Source: a gamma proteobacterium IMCC1989 (GTDB lineage Bacteria > Pseudomonadota > Gammaproteobacteria > Pseudomonadales > Cellvibrionaceae). Taken from it: DNA of 35,243 bases. Positions 24,180-30,561 of the stretch are shown one piece after another. A program made the translations under genes and the position numbers. Each line of letters begins with the position of its first letter. Position 1 is the first letter of the stretch. The DNA lies in NCBI GenBank assembly GCA_000209515.2, contig AEVK01000076.1, positions 1-35,243 on the forward strand, in the 5' to 3' direction. The notes beneath the pieces are model-generated. The model did no database searches. It was not told the origin of the DNA and saw nothing but the letters and a program-made list of their open reading frames with translations.

Positions 24180-24935
24180 TTAAAATTTCATTTTTTTGAA
24201 TATACGGTTTGGTATTATAACGATAATTAGCATGATATAGCGCCAAAACCAGCGAGTATAAAGAACATCTTTCTTTGATGTAATGGCGCCGCTAATGTCA
24301 TGTGCGACTTGTTCTGGTGATGCCGTTAATTTTTCGGGGAGCGTTAAGTGTTGAGTCATCTGCGTGTCAACAAATCCTGGCTTTATAGTAAGCACATGAA
24401 TTCCCGTTCTAGATAGGCGTGCGCGTAAGCCGCTACAATATGTGGAGACTGCTGATTTGGCAGCGCCATATAAGTAGTTGCTAGCACGGCCTCTGTCGCC
24501 TGCAACTGACGAAATGACAGCAATCGTGCCAGAAATAGTACCAGAAACAGTATCTTGCTTTTCCATTCTCATCGCAAAATGGTTGAGTAGTGAAATAACA
24601 CTTAATCCATTGGTATGAAATTCTTGGAGGGCAATGTCTGTATTTTTTTCGCATTCAATCTGATCTGGTAACGTACCGTATGCTGTTAATAATATATCGA
24701 TATTACCGACCTTCTCGAAACATTCTTTACTAAGGGTTTCGTGTTTTGAATAGTCAGAAAAATCAGATGTCTTTATGTGAACTATAGATCCTCTTGCAGT
24801 TAAATCATCGGCAATTTGGGATAGTTTGTCTTTGTTTCTAGCAATTAATATGAATTCACATTCTTTGTTCGCCCATAAGCGAGTGCAAGCGATGGCGATG
24901 GTTGACATAGCACCTAAGATAACTATCTTTTTCAT
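24180..24935 (-). CDS. DprE2-like short-chain dehydrogenase/reductase
   Basis: The 251-residue SDR has the nucleotide loop ILGAMSTIAIACTRLW (about 6-21), an NNAG-equivalent LLTAYGTL, the catalytic Ser in VISSVAGDRG and YLYGAAKSA with Tyr and Lys. GAMS at the N-terminus, the adjacent DprE1-like gene and a hydrophobic C-terminal helix (about 228-245) fit DprE2, which reduces the 2-keto intermediate made by DprE1. In mycobacteria the two convert decaprenyl-phospho-ribose to decaprenyl-phospho-arabinose. Its ATG overlaps the upstream stop by one base (TAATG), so coupled synthesis is likely. The pairing is strong evidence, but the true sugar substrate is not known. Confidence 0.85.
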   Translation of the reverse strand: MKKIVILGAMSTIAIACTRLWANKECEFILIARNKDKLSQIADDLTARGSIVHIKTSDFSDYSKHETLSKECFEKVGNIDILLTAYGTLPDQIECEKNTDIALQEFHTNGLSVISLLNHFAMRMEKQDTVSGTISGTIAVISSVAGDRGRASNYLYGAAKSAVSTYCSGLRARLSRTGIHVLTIKPGFVDTQMTQHLTLPEKLTASPEQVAHDISGAITSKKDVLYTRWFWRYIMLIIVIIPNRIFKKMKF

Positions 24936-26251
24936 TAGTCGGTCACTCTTTTCCAGAATCGAGAATTTAAAGCAGGGTCTCTTAGTGCTTCTACTTTTTC
25001 CCAGGAGGGGTAGCTTAATCTAAAATCGGAACCAGTCATATGTGCATCTTTAGCCGGATATAAACGGCCTTGTGTTTCTCGCACTATCTCATCCAGTTTG
25101 CTAAATAATGCGACCAGTTTATTATTTTGTGGGAAATCTAATGCAAGTGAAATTCCGGGCATAGGGAAAGATAATAATCCTGGTGAAGGTATGTCACCAC
25201 AACGTTTTAGTACTGCTAAGAAAGACCCACATTTGTGATCTGATATTAATTTCAATATTGTTTTTATACCGTTATAGGCGTTTTTCTCTGGAATAATACA
25301 TTGATATTGTTGAAAGCCCTTTTTGCCGTATATTCTATTCCAATGCAATACGCCATCTAAAGGGTAAAAAAACTTATCGTAAGGCATTAATATGTTCTTC
25401 CTGCCAGTCTTATGCTTTCTAAAATATAAGTAGTTAAATGCGCGGAGCGTAAGTGAGTTTACCGCCGAAATAGGTAGTGTAAATGGTAAGGTTTTGTTTT
25501 TTTTTGTTTTAATTTCTAAGGTGTTTTTTTTGGTATGATTGCCCGCAAAGTAAATACCTTTTCCGATGCTATTGTTCTTTGCTAAGCAGTCAATCCACGT
25601 AGCTGAGTATTCATATTGAGTATCTAACTCCTTGGAAATGGTGAAGAACTCCTCTAGAGAGTCAAATCTAATTGCTGTTGATTCAATTTCACTACTATTG
25701 ACTGGAATAAGTTGTATTTCAGCCCATTTAATTATCCCCGTTAGTCCTAGTCCGCCAATAGTTGCCTGAAAGAGCGATGTGTTTTTTTGATTTGAACAAA
25801 TAAGTTCTTTTTGATCCGCTCGAATGAGACAAAATTGTTTTATGTGGCAGCCAAAAGTCCCTTTGTGGTGATGGTTTTTACCATGTATATCATTGGCTAT
25901 TGCGCCGCCTAATGTAACAAATTTGGTGCCGGGAGTGACGGGTAAAAACCACCCCTTAGGTAAAGCAATATCGATTATTTCTTCGAATGTAATGCCTGAC
26001 TCACAGATAATTTTTCCTGTTTCCCAGTCAGCTAAAATAATTTTATTAAGGCAGCGAGTTGATAGGACATTGTCTGAGTGCGCAAAGCAACTATCGCCGT
26101 AACTGCGTCCGTTGCCATATGCGAGGGTCGATCCATGTATTTCAACCATGCCTTTTAGTTTTGTGGTTAGTTCATCTCGCCACATGCAGTCATGCGCTAT
26201 CTGAGGATAGTAGGGGTACATTCCCCAAGAAGAATAAGTGCCTTTTTTCAT
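24935..26251 (-). CDS. DprE1-like FAD-dependent oxidase
   Basis: The 438-residue protein has an N-terminal FAD_binding_4 domain with GSTLAYGNGRSYGDS (about 40-54) and PGTKFVTLGGAIANDIHGKN (107-126), followed by HHHKGTFG. It has a C-terminal substrate domain with LSFPMPGISLALDFP and RLYPAKDAHMTG (396-407). These closely match decaprenylphosphoryl-ribose 2-oxidase, which makes the 2-keto sugar reduced by DprE2. The position corresponding to M. tuberculosis Cys387 is Ala370; Lys401 corresponds to Lys418. A GGGGTGAT ribosome site lies just before the ATG. It heads the six-gene operon running down to 21445 and follows a 711-bp AT-rich gap. No UbiA-type phosphoribosyl transferase lies nearby. Confidence 0.88.
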   Translation of the reverse strand: MKKGTYSSWGMYPYYPQIAHDCMWRDELTTKLKGMVEIHGSTLAYGNGRSYGDSCFAHSDNVLSTRCLNKIILADWETGKIICESGITFEEIIDIALPKGWFLPVTPGTKFVTLGGAIANDIHGKNHHHKGTFGCHIKQFCLIRADQKELICSNQKNTSLFQATIGGLGLTGIIKWAEIQLIPVNSSEIESTAIRFDSLEEFFTISKELDTQYEYSATWIDCLAKNNSIGKGIYFAGNHTKKNTLEIKTKKNKTLPFTLPISAVNSLTLRAFNYLYFRKHKTGRKNILMPYDKFFYPLDGVLHWNRIYGKKGFQQYQCIIPEKNAYNGIKTILKLISDHKCGSFLAVLKRCGDIPSPGLLSFPMPGISLALDFPQNNKLVALFSKLDEIVRETQGRLYPAKDAHMTGSDFRLSYPSWEKVEALRDPALNSRFWKRVTD

Positions 26252-26962
26252 GTGATCACCCCGAAATTTATTATTCCTCTATAAAAGAAGTTTGTTCTGT
26301 GGGCTAAAACTCTTGAATGTTGATTGCAGACATAGCTGAATCTTGATATTTTTCGTTCGACTTTATATGTGGTAATAATATGTTTGAATGTTATTTTGTA
26401 TAAAAATAAAATAATGCTACAAAAATCTTTGAAAAAGTCAAAGATAAATTTTTTTAGTATGTTGAAGTTTATAAATGCATTATGTAGATCAATAATGGTT
26501 ATTTTCACTGTTCGCCTTTGCCTTTTTATGGTTTTATAGCGACTTCTCTGTCCTGATTCTCTGCTTATCTTTTCAGAGCTGTGATTTGCAAAAATGATAG
26601 CGAATCAAATCATATGGCGCATGTTCTTGCAATATTTTTTTCTTTGTAGTGAGACTTTGTTCTGGTTTTATTTATTTTTCATGTCTCATTTTTACTCTAT
26701 TAACCGTTTTTATAGAGCCGGTTTGTTATAGAGGGTATTTTGCGGTTGTTTGATTGGTCAAGTGATGATGATTTAGTGTCGGTGGGCAGGTGAATTAAAT
26801 TCATTATGTGGTGTGCTCTTTGTTTTTTTCAGATTAAGCTTGGTGGAGTTTTTGTTTTATCAATGTTTATGCATAACTCAATGTTAGCTAAAGGTTTTAT
26901 AAAAGTTGAGAAGAATCAGAAATAATATAAATTGAGCGTGAAAAGTAGTTTTGTAGTGGGTG
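26252..26962. other. 711-bp AT-rich intergenic region without a credible gene
   Basis: This region lies between the DprE1-like gene and the SPOR gene, both on the minus strand. It is strikingly AT-rich with many T runs. An 86-codon open frame on the minus strand (26508-26248) is rich in Phe, Ile and Lys and has no family features, so I do not call it. A hairpin, ATCTTTGA (26425-26432) and TCAAAGAT (26438-26445), is followed by seven T on the plus strand and could be a weak terminator or an attenuator. The promoter of the DprE operon must lie here, but no single site stands out. The composition suggests acquired DNA or a decayed gene. Confidence 0.7.
26425..26455. terminator. Weak hairpin with T tract in the AT-rich gap
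   Basis: A perfect 8-bp stem (26425-26432 with 26438-26445) has loop AAAAG and is followed on the plus strand by AAA and seven T; on the minus strand it is followed by four T. The stem has only two G-C pairs. No plus-strand gene ends here, so its role may be in the minus-strand leader of the DprE operon. Confidence 0.3.
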
Positions 26963-27598
26963 CTAACGTTTCAATACGATACTGTTAATTTCGTTAGATG
27001 CTAAAATTCCTCTTGCTTTTGCTAGTTTTGAGCGAGTATCAAATGGCCCAGCAACTACTCGATGCCACTCTTGTCCATTTTTGTTAGTCGTTTTTTCTAT
27101 GCTGACTGGTAGGCCTTGAAGTAGTAGTTTTGCGCGTAGCGTGTCGGCATCGCTGAGCTGTTTAAAGGATCCTGTTTGTAAAAAATAAGTGATGTTTTTT
27201 TGTTCAGGTGTTTTCTCTATGACCCTCTCATCTACATTGACTTCCTTACCTTTGAGTATTTCATAAAAGTCGAATTTAACTTGTGATATTTGTTCTTCTG
27301 TAGGTTCTTTAGTGTTAGTTTCTTCAGCATTTATTTGTGTTCCGTTTTCTTTACTGGATAACTGAGTAAGAAAAAATCCAAATCCAATAATGCAAATGCT
27401 GATAAGTATCCATGCCCAAAAAGGTGCCGTTTTTTTAGGTGAGCTAGGCTTGCGAGAATTCGTTTTACGCTTTTCTGTTTTATTGCTGCGGGCTTGCGCG
27501 GCAGATTTACGTTTTTGTGTCGATCCAACACTTTTTTTCGTTGTAGAGGTGCGTGATGGGGTGCGGGTTGCTTTCTTCTTTACAAAATCTTGTGCCAT
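26963..27598 (-). CDS. SPOR-domain membrane protein (FtsN-like)
   Basis: The 211-residue protein has a very basic N-terminal cytoplasmic tail (1-58), one membrane helix (about 59-80), a periplasmic linker and a C-terminal SPOR domain (about 136-211, with TYFLQTGSF and WHRVVAGPFDTRSKLAKAR). SPOR domains bind septal peptidoglycan stripped of stem peptides. The linker motif KFDFYEILKGKEV is typical of the FtsN-like proteins encoded near argS and hslV in Pseudomonas. It is probably a divisome or cell-wall protein. Here priA is upstream without argS, and hslV is 8.9 kb further on. A terminator-like hairpin separates it from priA. Confidence 0.9.
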   Translation of the reverse strand: MAQDFVKKKATRTPSRTSTTKKSVGSTQKRKSAAQARSNKTEKRKTNSRKPSSPKKTAPFWAWILISICIIGFGFFLTQLSSKENGTQINAEETNTKEPTEEQISQVKFDFYEILKGKEVNVDERVIEKTPEQKNITYFLQTGSFKQLSDADTLRAKLLLQGLPVSIEKTTNKNGQEWHRVVAGPFDTRSKLAKARGILASNEINSIVLKR

Positions 27599-27620
27599 AA
27601 GCTATATCGACGTGTGTGAT

Positions 27621-27661
27621 AAAAATGCGTGTAATAATATATGCGCATTGTACGCATTTTT
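27621..27661. terminator. Hairpin between priA and the SPOR gene
   Basis: AAAAATGCGT (27621-27630) and ACGCATTTTT (27652-27661) form a perfect 10-bp stem around 21 nt. The outer A/T tracts make it a possible terminator in both directions, in particular after priA. A smaller nested hairpin, ATGCG/CGCAT, competes with it. Confidence 0.5.
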
Positions 27662-27687
27662 TAGGTCTTTGATATCTTGTTTTAGTA

Positions 27688-29940
27688 TTAAGTCTCTTGC
27701 GGATCCACGTCAATAAGCCAGTGTAATCGCTTTGGTGCTCTTTGCTTTTCTAATATGGGGCAAAGTGTTTTGAGTACGTAATGTAAGTCGCTACGTTTCG
27801 TTGCTTTTATTTGAAGATAGTAATAATAACGGTTTTTCCGCTTTTCTATCGTTGATGCCAGAGGCCCAAGATATTGGAGGGAGGGGCTGCTAGATAAAGT
27901 GTTTTCGCAGTGTTGTCTGGTTTGTTGTAAAAACTGTATCGCACTATTGGCCTGAAAAGCGTGACACCGAATAAAAGCCATATGGCGATAGGGTGGTGTG
28001 TCGCATAGGCGACGCTCGCTAAGGAGTTGTTGGCTTAGCGCAGAATAACCATGATGAATGAGTTTTTGTAGTAGAGGATGGTCTGCAAATTCGGTTTGTA
28101 ATAGCACTGTGCCTTGGTGCTTCTCTCTTCCCGCTCGCCCGGCTACTTGGGTGAGTAGTTGTCCCATGCGTTCTGATCCGCGAAAGTCGCTGCTAAAAAA
28201 CCCGCTATCAATGCCTAAAATGACCGCTAATGATACGTTAGCAAAGTGATGCCCCTTGGCGAGCATTTGTGTGCCGACGAGTATGCAAGGTTGCTCGCTA
28301 TTGATGATTTCTAGAGCGTTTGCCAGCTCACCTTTGCGGCTCATGCTGTCTCTGTCGATGCGCAAAATAGCTGTCTCCGGAAATAACTTTCTCAGCTCTT
28401 CTTCGCTGCGTTGAGTACCCTGCCCAAGTGGTTGTAATCGTTTGCTATGGCATTTGGGGCACTTTGGTGGTGGAGTATTTTTGGTGTCGCATTGATGGCA
28501 GTGCAGTATTTGGCGAGTCGGCGATAATTTGTGTAATGTCATGCGGCTATCGCAGTGCTGACACTCACTAATCCAGTGACAGTCTTGGCAGATGAGCGTG
28601 GGTGCAAACCCTCTTCGGTTAATAAAGACGAGAGCTTGCTGCTGCTTCGCGAGTGTTTGTCGAATGGCGTTAACGACCTGTGGCGATAAGCTGTCGTCTG
28701 ACGAAGGGATGCAGTGAATATCTGGCAGTTGACTGGTTGTTGCGCGCTGTGTGAGGTGTAAGTGAGTAAAGCGCCCGCTTATGGCATTGTGTAAGGTTTC
28801 TAGTGCCGGTGTTGCAGAACCTAAGATGATGGGTATGTTTTGTTGCTGCGCGCGGACAATGGCCGTGTCTCTTGCAGAATAGCGCACGCCGTCTTGCTGT
28901 TTGTAAGAGAGGTCGTGTTCTTCGTCAACAATAATCAGCCCTAAGTTAGGAAAAGGGGTGAATACGGATGAGCGTGTACCAATAATAATAGGTGTCAGTC
29001 CCGCTTTGGCATCTTGCCATGCAAATAGACGTTGCTTGTCATTCATGCCTGAATGTAGTGTGGCGACGGGTACATTAAAGCGTTGCTGGAAGCGGGAAAC
29101 GGTTTGTGGTGTCAGGCCAATTTCTGGCACGAGCACGAGTGCTTGCTGCCCTTTGTTGATGACTTTTTGGATCGTTTGTAGATAAATCTCGGTCTTGCCG
29201 CTACCAGTAACACCGTCAAGTAGGTAGCAATTAAAAGTATTAGTGTGAATGTTGTCGAGTGCGTGCTTCTGTTCCGAGTTGAGTGTTAGTGCCTTGGGGT
29301 TCTCTGCATTTTGTGTGTTGAGTACTGTTTTTGTATTGGGTGTTGGCTTTTCATCGGTTATTTTTTCCAGTATGCCTTTTTTTATCAATGCATTAATACT
29401 TGTGCGACTAATATCTAGCACTTTGATGTGTTCAGGTGATAATGCGCCCCGTTCGACAAATGCTTCCCAAACGGCAAGTTGTTTCTTTGCTCGGCTGAAA
29501 TTTTGAGTATTGCACTGCCGTCCCTGTGTGGTTAACTGCCAAGTAAAACTCTTCTCTTTGATGGGGAGAGGGGATGGTTTTCTGAGTAAGGTGGGAAGTG
29601 CGAGGTGACAGACTTCACCTAAGGGGTAATGATAGTAACGACTACACCATTCACATAGCGCTAATATTTCTGAAGTGAGTGTCGGCTGCTCATCATCTAG
29701 AACTGCATGTATCGACTTGAGCTTATGCTCGGAAAGTCGGTTGTCTGCATCAATCACAATGCCGACGATATTTTTCTGGCCACCGAAAGAGACCGATACT
29801 CTTAAGCCGGGCACCAATAATGGCGAATTGATAAGGTCTTTTGTAGGGAGGTAGTCAAATGTTCGTCGTAATGGTGACGGTATGGCAACGCGCAGCAGGG
29901 TCGGTGCTAAATGATCTTTATTTTTAGAGAGTGCAGGCAT
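27688..29940 (-). CDS. priA: Primosomal replication protein PriA (helicase)
   Basis: PriA recognises stalled or repaired forks and reloads the replicative helicase. The 750-residue protein shows an N-terminal DNA-binding domain (about 1-110) and a winged helix region. The helicase core follows with Walker A GVTGSGKTEIYLQ (about residue 250), the DEEH box IVDEEHDLSYKQQDGVRYSARD (as DEEH plus SYKQ), and GTRSSVFTPF. The zinc-binding region has eight cysteines in CxxC pairs (CQDCHW, CQHC, CHQC and CPKC). Helicase motifs QVAGRAGREKHQG and LLQTEFADHP are near the C-terminus. Length is typical (E. coli 732). Only a weak GAG precedes the ATG. Confidence 0.97.
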   Translation of the reverse strand: MPALSKNKDHLAPTLLRVAIPSPLRRTFDYLPTKDLINSPLLVPGLRVSVSFGGQKNIVGIVIDADNRLSEHKLKSIHAVLDDEQPTLTSEILALCEWCSRYYHYPLGEVCHLALPTLLRKPSPLPIKEKSFTWQLTTQGRQCNTQNFSRAKKQLAVWEAFVERGALSPEHIKVLDISRTSINALIKKGILEKITDEKPTPNTKTVLNTQNAENPKALTLNSEQKHALDNIHTNTFNCYLLDGVTGSGKTEIYLQTIQKVINKGQQALVLVPEIGLTPQTVSRFQQRFNVPVATLHSGMNDKQRLFAWQDAKAGLTPIIIGTRSSVFTPFPNLGLIIVDEEHDLSYKQQDGVRYSARDTAIVRAQQQNIPIILGSATPALETLHNAISGRFTHLHLTQRATTSQLPDIHCIPSSDDSLSPQVVNAIRQTLAKQQQALVFINRRGFAPTLICQDCHWISECQHCDSRMTLHKLSPTRQILHCHQCDTKNTPPPKCPKCHSKRLQPLGQGTQRSEEELRKLFPETAILRIDRDSMSRKGELANALEIINSEQPCILVGTQMLAKGHHFANVSLAVILGIDSGFFSSDFRGSERMGQLLTQVAGRAGREKHQGTVLLQTEFADHPLLQKLIHHGYSALSQQLLSERRLCDTPPYRHMAFIRCHAFQANSAIQFLQQTRQHCENTLSSSPSLQYLGPLASTIEKRKNRYYYYLQIKATKRSDLHYVLKTLCPILEKQRAPKRLHWLIDVDPQET

Positions 29941-29998
29941 GGGGCTCGTTATTGTTTTTTCTTACTGTGTTTTTCGGTTAACATTTGCGCAGTAGCGC

Positions 29999-30026
29999 TT
30001 GTGTTGGGTATCGATTCTGGTAATAT
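29999..30026 (+). promoter_or_regulatory. Likely rpmE promoter
   Basis: TTGTGT (29999-30004) and TAATAT (30021-30026) are 16 bp apart, and TGG directly before the -10 gives an extended -10 element. It lies about 190 bp before rpmE, leaving a long leader that contains the hairpin at 30131-30159. Confidence 0.45.
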
Positions 30027-30130
30027 GCTCGTCCCTCTTTAAGCAGGGGAGCTTGGGGTCGCGCCATTTACTAAAAAGCAGTGGCGATATTTCATGCTAA
30101 ACTATAGCAAGCAGCCGTGCTTGGCACATA

Positions 30131-30159
30131 CCTTTTTATGCACAAGAGTGTATAAAAGG
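30131..30159 (+). promoter_or_regulatory. Stable hairpin in the rpmE leader
   Basis: CCTTTTTATGCAC (30131-30143) pairs with GTGTATAAAAGG (30148-30159), giving 12 pairs with one bulged T and one G-T pair around the loop AAGA. It lies 54 bp before the rpmE ATG with no T tract after it, so it is a leader structure, not a terminator. E. coli bL31 is known to control its own synthesis through its mRNA leader, so a similar role is possible. Confidence 0.5.
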
Positions 30160-30213
30160 CATTCAAGATCAGGTGGCGGCGCAACGATAACACGATAGTG
30201 GAAGAGTAACATT

Positions 30214-30426
30214 ATGAAAGCAGATATCCATCCTAAATATGCCGAAATGACAGCAACTTGTAGTTGTGGCAACGTTATTAAAACTTCATCAACGCTAGCA
30301 AAAGATATTCATTTGGATGTTTGTTCTGCGTGTCACCCATTTTATACCGGCAAGCAAAAGACTGCTGATACAGGTGGTCGTATCGATCGCTTTAATAAGC
30401 GTTTTGCGGGTCGTACAACGAAGTAA
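30214..30426 (+). CDS. rpmE: Ribosomal protein bL31, zinc-binding form
   Basis: This 70-residue large-subunit protein starts MKADIHPKY and has the four zinc-binding cysteines in CSCG (16 and 18) and CSACHPF (37 and 40), followed by FYTGKQK and a basic C-terminus with [11 protein letters not shown]. It is therefore the C+ (RpmE) form rather than the zinc-independent YkgM type. The gene stands alone and diverges from priA. It has a structured leader and a strong terminator. Confidence 0.98.
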   Translation: MKADIHPKYAEMTATCSCGNVIKTSSTLAKDIHLDVCSACHPFYTGKQKTADTGGRIDRFNKRFAGRTTK

Positions 30427-30458
30427 AAATTATACTGTTGTTAGACAATATGCCTACC

Positions 30459-30488
30459 AAAAAAAGCCAGCTTTCGCTGGCTTTTTTT
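30459..30488. terminator. Bidirectional intrinsic terminator after rpmE
   Basis: GCCAGC (30466-30471) and GCTGGC (30476-30481) form a perfect stem with loop TTTC, flanked by seven A and seven T that extend it. It ends rpmE on the plus strand and can also end mrcA, whose stop is 74 bp away on the minus strand. Confidence 0.92.
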
Positions 30489-30512
30489 GGTTCTGAGTTC
30501 GGATTTTTTGGT

Positions 30513-30540
30513 TGATTATTGATTATTGATTAGCGATTTG
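30513..30540. repeat. Tandem 7-bp repeats between rpmE and mrcA
   Basis: TGATTAT, TGATTAT, TGATTAG and the weaker CGATTTG follow one another without gaps (30513-30540). They lie between the rpmE terminator and the stop of mrcA. Two copies are identical, one differs by one base and one by three. Confidence 0.7.
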
Positions 30541-30561
30541 ATGAGTTAATATTCGCATGCG

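Noticed and set aside
26248-26508. 86-codon open frame on the minus strand before the DprE1-like gene
   Set aside because: Its product is rich in Phe, Ile and Lys as expected from AT-rich noncoding DNA, has no family motif and no good ribosome site. Its overlap with the next start appears accidental.
18057-26962. Insertion sequence or integrase-borne island ends
   Set aside because: No transposase, integrase, terminal inverted repeats or target duplication could be seen at either side, so the block is reported only as accessory DNA.
588-30540. CRISPR array from the repeated short units
   Set aside because: The units follow one another directly without spacers, and no cas genes occur in the window.
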